DNA of 64,000 bases from NCBI RefSeq assembly GCF_018130465.1, contig NZ_JAFCKJ010000013.1:1-64000 (forward strand). Reading direction: 5' to 3'. This document shows, in pieces, positions 47,179-56,114 of this stretch (its first letter is position 1; each line of letters starts with the position of its first letter). This DNA is from Bradyrhizobium canariense. GTDB taxonomy: Bacteria; Pseudomonadota; Alphaproteobacteria; Rhizobiales; Xanthobacteraceae. A model generated the notes under the pieces. The model did no database searches. It was not told where the DNA came from and was given only the letters and a program-made list of their open reading frames with translations. The translations under genes and the position numbers were made by a program.

Positions 47179-48465
47179 ATGAACGCGCGCCTGCCGCTGC
47201 CGCCGTCTCTCTATGCCGACACCGCCGTCGCGCCAGTTGCCACGCCGCCGCTCGACGTCGACAAGACGGTCTCGGTCGCCATCATTGGCGGCGGCTACAC
47301 CGGCTTGTCCACCGCGTTGCATCTGGCGGAGCAAGGTGCCGAGGCACTGGTGCTGGAGGCGCAGGAGCCGGGCTGGGGCGCATCCGGCAATAATGGCGGC
47401 CACACCAATCCCGGCCTGAAGCACGATCCCGATCAGATCGAGGCCGATTTCGGTGCCGAACTCGGGCGCCGCATGATCGACTTCTCTTACGGCACGACCA
47501 ACTTCACGCATGATTTGATCCGCCGTTACCAGATCCCGTGCGAGGCGCGGCAGAGCGGCACGCTGCGCGCGGCCTATAACGAGGCCAGCGCCGCCGCGAT
47601 CGAGAAAACCGCGCAGCAATGCATCGTCCGTGGCATGCCGGTGTCGTACCTGAATCGCGAGCAGTTGCGCGAGATGACCGGCACAGATCGCTACATCGGC
47701 GCCATGCTGGATACGCGCGGCGGCGATCTGCATCCCCTCAGCTATGCCCGCGGCCTTGCGCGCGCCGCGATCTCCGCGGGTGCGCAGGTCCACGGCGAAA
47801 CACCGGCGCTGTCGCTGCGCCGCGAGGGCAGCCGCTGGCGTATCGAAACGCCGCGCGCGGTGGTGCATGCCGACAAGGTGCTGCTTGCGACCAACGGTTT
47901 TACGGACGATCTCTGGCCGGCGCTCCGCCGCACCATCGTGCCGGTGTTTTCCTCGATCGCTGCCACCGCGCCGCTTTCGGATGAGGTCGCCCGTGCGATC
48001 ATGCCGACGCGTCCCGTTCTTTACGAGAGCGGCCACATCACCGTCTATTACCGCATCGATCAGCAGAACCGCCTCTTGATGGGCGGCCGCGGCCCGATGC
48101 GTTGGATCAGCTCGCCCACCGACGTCGCCTATCTCATGCGGTACGCCGAGCGGTTATGGCCGCAGCTCAGGGGCGTTGCCTGGACCCATGGCTGGAACAG
48201 CCGGCTCGCCATCACCGGGGATCATTACCCGCATGTGCACGAGCCCGCGGACAACATCCTGATCTCGCTCGGCTGCAACGGTCGCGGCGTCGCACTCTCG
48301 ACCGCGATGGGCGCGCAGCTCGCACGCCGGCTGATCGGCGGCACCAAGGCCGAGATCGACATGCCCGTGACAGGCATCAAGCCGATCCCGATGCACGCAT
48401 TCTGGCCGATCGGCGTGACGACGGCGGTGATCGCAGGCCGGGTGCGGGACCGGCTGGGGATCTAA
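47179..48465 (+). CDS. DAO-family FAD oxidoreductase (PuuB-like)
   Basis: 428 residues: FAD fold IIGGGYTGLSTALHLAEQGA, then the DAO/PuuB-type block EPGWGASGNNGGHTNPGLKH and C-terminal FAD contact SLGCNGRGVALSTAMGAQLA. Closest in kind to gamma-glutamylputrescine oxidases and similar secondary-amine oxidases. Last of the importer operon, so it may oxidise what the importer brings in. ATG at 47179. It converges with the gamma-glutamyltransferase gene, leaving 2 bp. Confidence 0.88.
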   Translation: MNARLPLPPSLYADTAVAPVATPPLDVDKTVSVAIIGGGYTGLSTALHLAEQGAEALVLEAQEPGWGASGNNGGHTNPGLKHDPDQIEADFGAELGRRMIDFSYGTTNFTHDLIRRYQIPCEARQSGTLRAAYNEASAAAIEKTAQQCIVRGMPVSYLNREQLREMTGTDRYIGAMLDTRGGDLHPLSYARGLARAAISAGAQVHGETPALSLRREGSRWRIETPRAVVHADKVLLATNGFTDDLWPALRRTIVPVFSSIAATAPLSDEVARAIMPTRPVLYESGHITVYYRIDQQNRLLMGGRGPMRWISSPTDVAYLMRYAERLWPQLRGVAWTHGWNSRLAITGDHYPHVHEPADNILISLGCNGRGVALSTAMGAQLARRLIGGTKAEIDMPVTGIKPIPMHAFWPIGVTTAVIAGRVRDRLGI

Positions 48466-48467
48466 GC

Positions 48468-50057
48468 TCAGCCCTCCGCCACTGCGTCGGCCCAAGGCTG
48501 GAAGATCTCGACCGCGCCGGAATTGGTGTCGCCGTCGCGCATCACGACGCTCGGGCAGGCGAACTTCTGCGGCAAGGACTGCACCCGCGCCTCTTCATAG
48601 TCGAATCGCGCCGCGAGCGTCTCGCGTGTGTCCGCCGGCAGTCTGATATCGCCGATCACGATCGCGCCTTCGCTGGCGTCGATGCGCGGTTGATGGATCG
48701 CGGTATCGAGATCCATGCCGAAATCCATCGCAAAGGACACGATCTGCATCACCGACGGCAGGATGCGGCGACCGCCGGAGGCGCCGACGGCGAGCCGCCT
48801 GCCGTCCTTGGTCTCGGCGATGACAGGCGTGTAGTTGGTGAGGCAGCGCTTGCCTGACACGAGCGAGTTGGTGGTGCCCGGCGTCGGGTCGAACCACATG
48901 ATGCCGTTGTTCATGGCAATGCCGGTGTGCGGCGTGACGTATTTCGAGCCGAAGGATGACAGCAGCGTCTGCGTCACCGCCGCGATGTTGCCGTGGCGGT
49001 CGACCACAGAGAAATGCGTGGTGCAGGCGGGCGCCAGATATTCCGCGCCGAGCGAGCGCTTGCCGTCGGCATCGCCCATATCCTTGAGCCGCTCGCGATA
49101 GGCCGATTGCAGCGCGGCGGCATATTCGGCATAGGCGGCCGCATCGGGCACGCTTCCCGGCTTCAGATTTTGCTGCAACAGGCGCAGCGCATGCGCCATC
49201 GTCGGGCCGGCCGTGAGCTCCGGCGTCGCAAACACCTTGCCGCCGCGATAGGGGATCGCCAGCGGCTCGCGCAGATGGGCCCGGAACGCAGCGAGGTCCT
49301 CCACCGACAGCGAGCCGCCGTCGGCCCTGATGTCGGACGCGATGCTCTTGGCGAGATCGCCCTGGTAGAAATCGCGCGGACCGGCGGCCGCGAGATGCGA
49401 CAGCGTCGCCTTCAGCATGTCCAGCGGCAGTCGCGTCTCGGATTTGATGCCCCACGGCGCGCTCGGCGGCAGGCCGTCCTTCAGAAACGTTGCTGCGCTC
49501 GCGGGATAGCGCCGAAGGTCCGCCGCCGAGCTCGCGATCGTCAGCGTGGTCCACCAGTCGACCAGCAGGCCTTCGTCGGCGAGGGCCACTGCCGGCGCGA
49601 CCAGATCTTTCCAAGGCAGCCTGGCGTGGCGGCGATGCGCCTCCTCCATGCCGGCGACGACGCCGGGCACGGCGATCGAGCCGGGGCCGTGGATGTTGCG
49701 GTCGTCCTTCACCCGCGACCAGGGAAACAGATCGGAAGCCGCGCCTTCGCCGCTGAGCGGATAGTCGGCGGTGTGCAGGCTTTGCGGCGCGCACATGCCG
49801 TAGTCGATCACCTCATAGCTATTTTCCGCGGCGCGGTAGAGCACCATCGCGCCGCCGCCGCCCATGCCGCTGTTCCAGGGCTCCAGCACGTTGAGCGCGA
49901 AGGTGGTCGCGACGATCGCGTCCACACAGTCGCCGCCTGCCGCCAGCACTTGCGCCCCCACTTCGGCCGCTCGCCGCGATTGCGCGGCGACGATGCCGCC
50001 CTTGGATGTGACGGCGGGCTTGCGGACGGTTTGGGCGTGGCTGAGCTGATGCGGCAT
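48468..50057 (-). CDS. ggt: Gamma-glutamyltransferase family protein
   Basis: 529 residues, Ntn-hydrolase fold: large-subunit motifs GDCVDAIVATTFALNVLEPW and SGMGGGGAMVLYR; self-cleavage/nucleophile Thr in TTHFSVVDRHGNIAA; small subunit ends ITDRG-like VVMRDGDTNSG. No signal peptide, so cytosolic, unlike E. coli Ggt. ATG at 50057 has only a weak ribosome site. Sits tail to tail with the PuuB-like oxidase; a gamma-glutamyl-amine pathway would fit both, but this is inference. Confidence 0.88.
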   Translation of the reverse strand: MPHQLSHAQTVRKPAVTSKGGIVAAQSRRAAEVGAQVLAAGGDCVDAIVATTFALNVLEPWNSGMGGGGAMVLYRAAENSYEVIDYGMCAPQSLHTADYPLSGEGAASDLFPWSRVKDDRNIHGPGSIAVPGVVAGMEEAHRRHARLPWKDLVAPAVALADEGLLVDWWTTLTIASSAADLRRYPASAATFLKDGLPPSAPWGIKSETRLPLDMLKATLSHLAAAGPRDFYQGDLAKSIASDIRADGGSLSVEDLAAFRAHLREPLAIPYRGGKVFATPELTAGPTMAHALRLLQQNLKPGSVPDAAAYAEYAAALQSAYRERLKDMGDADGKRSLGAEYLAPACTTHFSVVDRHGNIAAVTQTLLSSFGSKYVTPHTGIAMNNGIMWFDPTPGTTNSLVSGKRCLTNYTPVIAETKDGRRLAVGASGGRRILPSVMQIVSFAMDFGMDLDTAIHQPRIDASEGAIVIGDIRLPADTRETLAARFDYEEARVQSLPQKFACPSVVMRDGDTNSGAVEIFQPWADAVAEG

Positions 50058-50239
50058 GATGATGTCTGCGTGCTGTCTTCGGTTGTCTGGTACGTTGCGC
50101 TGAGCTCCGCGATTGGCGGGAGCGCGCGAAGAATGGCACATCGCCCCCACCGAGAACATCGAAAGGGCGGCGCGGCATGGCTGGTGTGAAACAGGCGGGG
50201 GATGGCGCAGTCGCCAAGACGTTAGATGCCAAGACGTTA

Positions 50240-50300
50240 ATGCCCGGGGGCATAGGCGAGTGGAAGCGACGCCGTCCTTCGGACGGCTATGCCCGGGCAT
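50240..50300. repeat. Three-part palindromic element (REP-like)
   Basis: Outer arms ATGCCCGGGGGCATAG (50240-50255) and CTATGCCCGGGCAT (50287-50300) enclose the hairpin GCCGTCC-TTC-GGACGGC (50271-50287). A 15-bp direct duplication containing GCCAAGACGTTA lies immediately to its left (about 50213-50241). Upstream of ggt. Confidence 0.6.
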
Positions 50301-50344
50301 CATGAGTCGAGAGACCGATCAGTGGGAAGCAGGAGCCTCAGGGC

Positions 50345-50521
50345 TCAGCGCGCGCGATCCAGCCGGCTGGCCTGATACTTGGCGTGCCATTTCGGGCCAG
50401 GCCCGCGCATGTAGTGGAGCTCGGGCCGGTAGGAATTGCCCGCGATCCGGATCAGCGTCTGCCATTTGCTGGCGACGAAGTTCAGGGGATGGCGGAGCAG
50501 GGTCAGTGACGCGAGCAACAT
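50345..50521 (-). CDS. 58-residue basic protein
   Basis: Reads MLLASLTLLRHPLNFVASKW... and ends KYQASRLDRAR; basic and aromatic, no membrane segment of full length. ATG at 50521 with a strong GAGGTG six bases upstream, supporting translation. It follows the DUF6894 gene by 9 bp on the same strand. No family known to me. Confidence 0.6.
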   Translation of the reverse strand: MLLASLTLLRHPLNFVASKWQTLIRIAGNSYRPELHYMRGPGPKWHAKYQASRLDRAR

Positions 50522-50530
50522 GGCATCACC

Positions 50531-50764
50531 TCAGTGCGGCTTGCCGAGCATGGCAGTGAAGGGGAGGTCGAAGATCTCCTCGCCGTCGTCGCTGCTGATA
50601 TGAATCACCCAGTCGCGCCAGTCCTCAGTGCCGGGCGTCAGGATCATCGAGCGCATGATCTGGGCGGCACGGTCGCGCGCCTCGTTCAGATTGGCGACGG
50701 CGGTGCCGTACCGATCGATCAGCGTGCCTTCGGCATTGGAACAATGGAAATACATCTGGACCAT
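50531..50764 (-). CDS. DUF6894-like small protein
   Basis: 77 residues: MYFHCSNAEGTLIDRYGTAV, EARDRAAQIMRSMI, DWRDWVIHISSDDGEEIFDL. Matches the short DUF6894 proteins common in Rhizobiales; function unknown. ATG at 50764 with AGGAGG 5 bases upstream is preferred over the longer frame. Probably co-transcribed with the 58-residue gene. Confidence 0.75.
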   Translation of the reverse strand: MVQMYFHCSNAEGTLIDRYGTAVANLNEARDRAAQIMRSMILTPGTEDWRDWVIHISSDDGEEIFDLPFTAMLGKPH

Positions 50765-50970
50765 ACACGCCTCCTGTAGAAAGCGACTGGGACGGCAAAC
50801 CAATACCACCCGAAGCATTCGCGAAACATTCGGGGTGAGCCCGGTAAGGGAATCTACGGATATTGGTCGGCACCAAGACCCCTGCTGGTTTGATCACAAG
50901 GGGGTGTTGATCAACTGGACGGCGTTCCCACGGCATGGAACAACCTTGGACGGAAAGTCCGGAGGCTACC

Positions 50971-53043
50971 GTGAACCACCTCATATCTTGGCGCGAAAGC
51001 CGAAGCCTGCGCGCATGCGCGGGCGCCTTGGTGGTCCTCCTGACCCTCGCCTCGGTAGGCTCATCAGAACCGGTCCGCAAGAGCGGCTATGCCATCGGCA
51101 CGGAGACCTGCGGTAGCGCGGATCTGGCTTTTCCAAAAATCCAGATCGACATGAAGGCGGGATTTTGCGCTGGCCTCGTCGCCAGCGAGGAGGATCGGCT
51201 GAAATTCCCGCGTTCGATCATCCAGGTGCCCGGTCGTGACCTGTTCGTGGTCGCCGACATGGCGGGCTGGGGCCATACCGATGGCCGGCTGCTGTTGCTC
51301 GACCCGCGCGCACCCCAAGGCCAGCGGTTCAGGGAACTGCTAACTGCAATCGAATATCCGTTCGGTCTCGTGATCGGCCCGGACAAGAAGCTCTATGCCT
51401 CGAGCGCGGAGACGATCTTCCGGTTCGATCCGCTCGCCGACAATCCGCGCGACACGGTCGAGACCGTCGTCCGTCACATGCCCGGTCGCCGGATCACATT
51501 GCCCGACGGGACCAGGCTCGACGAGAGCGCCCACCCGCTCAAGCAGTTTGTGTTCGACAGGAACGGCCGGCTGTTCGTCAATGTCGGCTCGCACAGCGAC
51601 GACTGCATCACGCCGGCGCCGATCACGAAACCTTGCGCGGCGGCCGAGGGCGCTTCCGCGATGGCATCGATCTGGCTGTTCACGCCGCCCCCGGGCGGCA
51701 TCTTCCCGGCGTTGAAGCCTGGCGAGACCGACCCACCGCACGTGGTCTATGCGCGCGGCCTGCGCAACTCGATGGCGCTGGCGCTGCATCCGAACTTTCC
51801 CGATGCCGGCTATGCCTTCCTGCAAGGCGAGAACGGCCGCGACCTGCCTGACATTTTCAAGCCGAACGAGGAGATCAACGCGATCGAGCAGGGCAGGCAT
51901 TACGGCTGGCCCTATTGCTACGATTTGTCGACGCCGAGTCCCGAGTTCAGGATCGTATTGCAGTCGGGGATCTACAAGTCGCTGTGCACCGCCAACGCGC
52001 TCTACAAGGCGCCGTTCTCGCTGCTGCCGCCGCACGGCGCGCCGCTCGCGATGCTCTATTATCACGGCGCGAAATTTCCGGAGTTCGAGGGCAAGCTGCT
52101 GGTCGGCCTGCATGGCTATCGCCCGACCGGCAGCCGCGTCATCGTCTATGACGTCGACGACCGCGGCTTTCCGAAGCCCGCCCCGGTGCCGGTGCGCTAC
52201 CATGTCAGTTGCGCGGCCGATCCGACCCACAGCTTTCAGACCGAGGCCGGCGACGTCGCCGCCGCGCCGTTCGAGGAGCTGATCGCAGGCTGGCACCGCG
52301 TCAACGGCGCACGGCCGCAGGGCGCCCCGGTCGGCATGACGGTCGCGGAGGACGGCGCCATCTGGCTGGTCGAGGACAAGAACCAGACCGTGATCCGGAT
52401 CGACCGCGCCGCGGGTGATGCGCCGCCGCCGTTGCCCTGCGACATGCGTAGCCAGGCGCTGATCGATCAACTGGCGGTCTTCGTTGCCAGGGATGCGCAG
52501 AACAGCGTCCGGCTCACCGCGTTGCGCAAGGGCCTCGTCGAAAAGCATTGCGTCGGCTGTCACTCGGATTTCGGCCTGAAGCCGGGCCAATCCGACGCAC
52601 AGAAGGACGCGACAGTCCTTCGCTTCATGCTGGCGCAGGACGGCTGGGTCTACCCTGACGATCCCGACTCCGGCAAGTTGCGCACGCGCCTTCGTGGGTT
52701 AGGCGCGGAGAAGCTGATGCCGCCGGGTGGCGAAGGCCTGCCGAAGGCCGAACCTGGTTACACGCGCCTGCTCGACACGGCGGATCTGCTGGTGGCAAAA
52801 ATGGTTCCAGGCATCCGAATGCGGATCAAGCCCGGCCCGCCGCAGCGCAAGTTCTTTGGGAAAACGAACAAGGAATGCGGCGAAATACCGGCCGCCAAGG
52901 TCGTCGTCGTGACACAAAGGAACGCTGTAGACAAACCCGGCTTCAGCCGCTTCTTCCGGCCGGCCGATCCCTATCTGAATGGCGAGTGCAGCGACGACGA
53001 TGGCTATTACATCCGGCAGGAATTTCTGGTGCCTGTGCAGTAG
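50971..53043 (+). CDS. Sorbosone-dehydrogenase-like (PQQ-type propeller)/cytochrome c protein
   Basis: 690 residues: signal peptide (ACAGALVVLLTLASVGSS), a GSDH/sorbosone-dehydrogenase-like beta-propeller (YARGLRNSMALALHPNFPDA; EINAIEQGRHYGWPYCYD) and a C-terminal c-type haem site CVGCH near residue 533. Periplasmic oxidation of an alcohol or sugar with transfer to cytochrome c is the natural reading, with PQQ as the cofactor expected for the fold. GTG at 50971 has GGAGG upstream. The SMP-30-like gene starts within its last 44 bases. Confidence 0.82.
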   Translation: MNHLISWRESRSLRACAGALVVLLTLASVGSSEPVRKSGYAIGTETCGSADLAFPKIQIDMKAGFCAGLVASEEDRLKFPRSIIQVPGRDLFVVADMAGWGHTDGRLLLLDPRAPQGQRFRELLTAIEYPFGLVIGPDKKLYASSAETIFRFDPLADNPRDTVETVVRHMPGRRITLPDGTRLDESAHPLKQFVFDRNGRLFVNVGSHSDDCITPAPITKPCAAAEGASAMASIWLFTPPPGGIFPALKPGETDPPHVVYARGLRNSMALALHPNFPDAGYAFLQGENGRDLPDIFKPNEEINAIEQGRHYGWPYCYDLSTPSPEFRIVLQSGIYKSLCTANALYKAPFSLLPPHGAPLAMLYYHGAKFPEFEGKLLVGLHGYRPTGSRVIVYDVDDRGFPKPAPVPVRYHVSCAADPTHSFQTEAGDVAAAPFEELIAGWHRVNGARPQGAPVGMTVAEDGAIWLVEDKNQTVIRIDRAAGDAPPPLPCDMRSQALIDQLAVFVARDAQNSVRLTALRKGLVEKHCVGCHSDFGLKPGQSDAQKDATVLRFMLAQDGWVYPDDPDSGKLRTRLRGLGAEKLMPPGGEGLPKAEPGYTRLLDTADLLVAKMVPGIRMRIKPGPPQRKFFGKTNKECGEIPAAKVVVVTQRNAVDKPGFSRFFRPADPYLNGECSDDDGYYIRQEFLVPVQ

Positions 53044-53941
53044 CGTTGTTCTCGTCCTTGCGACGGCACCGGCCCGAGCGGAAACAAAACTGTTCGAAAG
53101 CGTGCAGGTGACGCCATCAGGCGAATACACGTTTGGCATCGAAGGGCCGGCCGCCGATCTCGATGGCAATCTCTTCGTCGTCAATTTCGGCAAGCCCGGC
53201 ACCATCGGCAAGCTGCCTGTCGGCGGCGCGGCGTCCGAGCCCTTTACGACGCTGCCCGAGGGCAGCGTCGGCAATGCCATCCGCTTCGCGCGCGACGGCA
53301 CCATGTTCATCGCCGACTACAAGAAGCACAACATCTTCGCGATCCCGAAGGGATCAACCGAGCCCGCCATATGGTTTCACTCCGACGAGATGAACCAGCC
53401 AAACGACATCACCATCGCCCGCGACGGCACGATCTACGCGAGTGATCCGAACTGGAAGGGCAGGGAAGGCCACATCTGGCGCATCGCGAAGGGAGCCGAC
53501 GGAACGGTGCAGGGACAGGTCATGTCGGCGCCGCGCGCGATGGGCACCACCAACGGCATCGATCTCAGCCCTGATGACAAGACGCTCTATGTCGGGGAAT
53601 CCAGCAGCGGCCAGATCTGGTCCTACACCGTTGGCGGCAACGAGCTCACCAGTCCAAAACTCGTCAAGGCGTTTCAGCCCGACACCGTCGACGGCCTGCG
53701 CACCGACGTGGCCGGCCGCCTCTATGTCGCGCGCATCCTCAGGGGTACGATCACGTTGATGAAAACCAACGGCGCGGTCGAGCGGGAGATCGCGCTGAGG
53801 GCCAAGGAGCCGACCAACCTTGCCTTCGGCGGCAGCGACGGCAAGACAATCTTCGTCACCCAGCGTCAGGGCGGCTTCGTCGAGTCCTTCCGCACCGACC
53901 AGCAGGGCCGCGAGCACTGCCTCCAGCGCGGGCGCTGCTGA
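53000..53941 (+). CDS. Exported SMP-30/gluconolactonase-like protein
   Basis: 313 residues: signal peptide (CSSVVLVLATAPARA) then a six-bladed propeller of SMP-30/Gluconolactonase type (GPAADLDGNLFVVNFGKPGT; NQPNDITIARDGTIYASD; TTNGIDLSPDDKTLYVGES). A lactonase acting after the propeller dehydrogenase would make sense. Start is uncertain; ATG at 53000 (44 bp inside the previous gene) gives a clean signal peptide but no strong ribosome site. Confidence 0.75.
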   Translation: MAITSGRNFWCLCSSVVLVLATAPARAETKLFESVQVTPSGEYTFGIEGPAADLDGNLFVVNFGKPGTIGKLPVGGAASEPFTTLPEGSVGNAIRFARDGTMFIADYKKHNIFAIPKGSTEPAIWFHSDEMNQPNDITIARDGTIYASDPNWKGREGHIWRIAKGADGTVQGQVMSAPRAMGTTNGIDLSPDDKTLYVGESSSGQIWSYTVGGNELTSPKLVKAFQPDTVDGLRTDVAGRLYVARILRGTITLMKTNGAVEREIALRAKEPTNLAFGGSDGKTIFVTQRQGGFVESFRTDQQGREHCLQRGRC

Positions 53942-54067
53942 GCATCAGAGACGATCTGCTTCCGGCGCAGGGCGGCGCGACAGGGGCGGCATTCTTCTTG
54001 CTTGCATCTCGCCGCCGCAGGGATTTAGACAACTGTGGCACCGCCAAAGCGACCACGGAGTGTTTGA

Positions 54068-55093
54068 GTGAAAGCCGTCCATACCGAACTTCATCGCAGC
54101 CACGATCCGCAATTCTTCCTGGTTCGCGGCGTCGTCAAGCGCACCACCGAGCAGCCCGAACGTGCCGACCGCCTGCTCAAGGGATTGAAGGACGGCAAGC
54201 ATCAACTGGTCGAGCCAACCACATTCGGGCAGGGGCCGCGAGCGCGCGTCCACAGTCCGGAATATCTGTCGTTCCTGAGCGAGGCCTGGGAGGCCTGGAC
54301 CGCGCTCGGCGATTCCGGTCCGGAGATGATCGGCAACATCCATCCGGTGCGCCATGCCGCGACTTATCCCACTCACATCGTAGGCCGACTCGGCTGGCAC
54401 ACCGCCGACACCGCGGCGCCGATCGGCGCGGGCACATGGGCCGCGGCCTGCGCCGCGACCGACGTCGCGGTCACCGCGGCACAGATGGTGATGGATGGCG
54501 AGGATGCGACCTATGCGCTCTGCCGGCCGCCCGGCCATCACGCCTATCGCGACATGGCCGGCGGCTTCTGCTTCCTCAACAACAGCGCGATCGCGGCGGC
54601 GCATCTGCGGCAGAGGCACGAGCGTGTCGTGATCCTCGACGTCGACGTCCATCACGGCAACGGCACGCAAGGCATTTTTTACGCGCGACCGGATGTCTAC
54701 ACGGTGTCGATCCATGCCGATCCCGTCGCTTACTATCCGTACGTGTGGGGCTACGCGCATGAGCGCGGCGAAGGTCCCGGCCTCGGCACCAACCTCAACA
54801 TCCCCCTGGCGATCGGCACCGGGGATGACGGCTACATCCAGGCGATGGACGTCGCGCGCAAGGCGATCGAATCCTTCGCGCCCGGGGCCCTCGTCATCGC
54901 GCTCGGCCTCGACGCCTCCGAGCACGATCCGCTGAAGGGCCTCGCCGTCACCACGCCCGGCTTCCGCCGCATCGGCCAGGCCATCGCAAAGATGGGCCTG
55001 CCGACCGTGTTCGTGCAGGAGGGCGGCTACCTCTCGGATATCCTCGGCGCGAACCTGACCTCGGTGCTGGCGGGATTCGAAGAGGCGCGGTGA
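54068..55093 (+). CDS. Histone-deacetylase/acetylpolyamine-amidohydrolase family enzyme
   Basis: 341 residues, arginase-like HDAC fold: RPPGHHAYRDMAGGFCFLNN with the two active-site His, Zn-binding ILDVDVHHGNGTQ, second Zn Asp in LGLDASEHDPL, and active-site Tyr in QEGGYL. Bacterial members deacetylate acetylpolyamines or related amides in the cytoplasm. GTG at 54068 with GGAG about 8 bases upstream. A perfect 24-bp palindrome lies after the stop. Confidence 0.88.
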   Translation: MKAVHTELHRSHDPQFFLVRGVVKRTTEQPERADRLLKGLKDGKHQLVEPTTFGQGPRARVHSPEYLSFLSEAWEAWTALGDSGPEMIGNIHPVRHAATYPTHIVGRLGWHTADTAAPIGAGTWAAACAATDVAVTAAQMVMDGEDATYALCRPPGHHAYRDMAGGFCFLNNSAIAAAHLRQRHERVVILDVDVHHGNGTQGIFYARPDVYTVSIHADPVAYYPYVWGYAHERGEGPGLGTNLNIPLAIGTGDDGYIQAMDVARKAIESFAPGALVIALGLDASEHDPLKGLAVTTPGFRRIGQAIAKMGLPTVFVQEGGYLSDILGANLTSVLAGFEEAR

Positions 55094-55101
55094 TCTGTTC
55101 G

Positions 55102-55125
55102 CCTCTCCCCGCATGCGGGGAGAGG
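55102..55125. terminator. 24-bp perfect palindrome between convergent genes
   Basis: CCTCTCCCCGCA and TGCGGGGAGAGG, directly abutting, placed between the stops at 55093 and 55134. The hairpin could end transcription on both strands; no marked T run. Confidence 0.6.
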
Positions 55126-55133
55126 GGGAAAAT

Positions 55134-56114
55134 TCAAAACATCCCGCTTGCCGCGAGCGCCTTGCAGACGTGCTGCATCTCGGTCTCGTCCGCGACCAGG
55201 TCGAGCATGATCGTGGTCAGCCCCTTGGCGGCAAACTCCTTCAGCTTCGCGCCGATCTCGGCGTAGCTGCCGACGAGGTAGGGGCAGTCGGCCTGGAAGG
55301 TCAGGAACGGCAGCAGCCAATAGCCATTGTCCGCGAGCTCGCCGCTCTGGCCCTCGTAGAGGCGCCGCTTCCACACGGAGTCGCTGTTATCCACGGTGAG
55401 CGCGAGCAGCTCGCGATCGTCGGCATTGTCGCGGAAACGCGCCTTTGCCGCTTGCCGTGCCTCGTCGCGTCCCTCGCGGGCGAAAATTCCAAAATTCATG
55501 CCGGGCGCATTAAGGCCGCGGTCGAGATCGGGCAGCAGCATCTGCATCTTGATGCAGCCGGTCTCCTTCGCCACGCGCTGTGCCGCCTCGGACTGGCCCG
55601 CGACCAGAAATTCCGGCATCAGCTCCGGCGGCAGGCGCGGCCGCAGTTGCAGATTGCTTGCGCGGTAGAACCGGCCCTCGAAAGTCGTCGGCCGCGGGCT
55701 TGCCAGCAGCTGGCGCATCAGCGCGACGAATTCGCCGAGCCGGACATAGCGGTCGGCATGCGACTGCTCGTCGCCCAGCCCCTGCAGATCGCTGACCGCC
55801 GTTCCCGTGATCATGTTGAGATAGACCTTGCGGCCGTGGAGCTGCGCAAAGGACGAGACGAATTTTGCCGCCGTGAACGGGTGCATGTAGACCGGATTGA
55901 CCGCGATCAGCGGCGAGGATCGGGTCGTCTCGCTGATGATGTGCTGGGCCATCGCCCAGGGCTCGACGAACACGTCGTTGCCTTCGAACAGCAGGATGCC
56001 TTCGAAGCCGTTGCGGTCGGCGAACTGCGCCATCCGCATCAACTCGCCGACATATTTCCTGGGGTCGCGGTTGCGCGAAATCGCGGGAAAGACGCGCAGC
56101 CGCGGCGGCGTCAT
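55134..56114 (-). CDS. Luciferase-like FMN-dependent monooxygenase
   Basis: 326 residues of the bacterial-luciferase/SsuD group (FADRNGFEGILLFEGNDVFV; VNPVYMHPFTAAKFVSSFAQ; NMITGTAVSDLQGLGD; RYVRLGEFVALMRQLL). Uses reduced FMN and oxygen. Its ATG overlaps the stop of the phosphopantetheinyl transferase gene (ATGA), so the two are translationally coupled, and the NRPS lies upstream on the same strand. It may tailor the NRPS product; alternatively it is an alkanesulfonate-type enzyme that happens to sit here. Confidence 0.85.
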   Translation of the reverse strand: MTPPRLRVFPAISRNRDPRKYVGELMRMAQFADRNGFEGILLFEGNDVFVEPWAMAQHIISETTRSSPLIAVNPVYMHPFTAAKFVSSFAQLHGRKVYLNMITGTAVSDLQGLGDEQSHADRYVRLGEFVALMRQLLASPRPTTFEGRFYRASNLQLRPRLPPELMPEFLVAGQSEAAQRVAKETGCIKMQMLLPDLDRGLNAPGMNFGIFAREGRDEARQAAKARFRDNADDRELLALTVDNSDSVWKRRLYEGQSGELADNGYWLLPFLTFQADCPYLVGSYAEIGAKLKEFAAKGLTTIMLDLVADETEMQHVCKALAASGMF

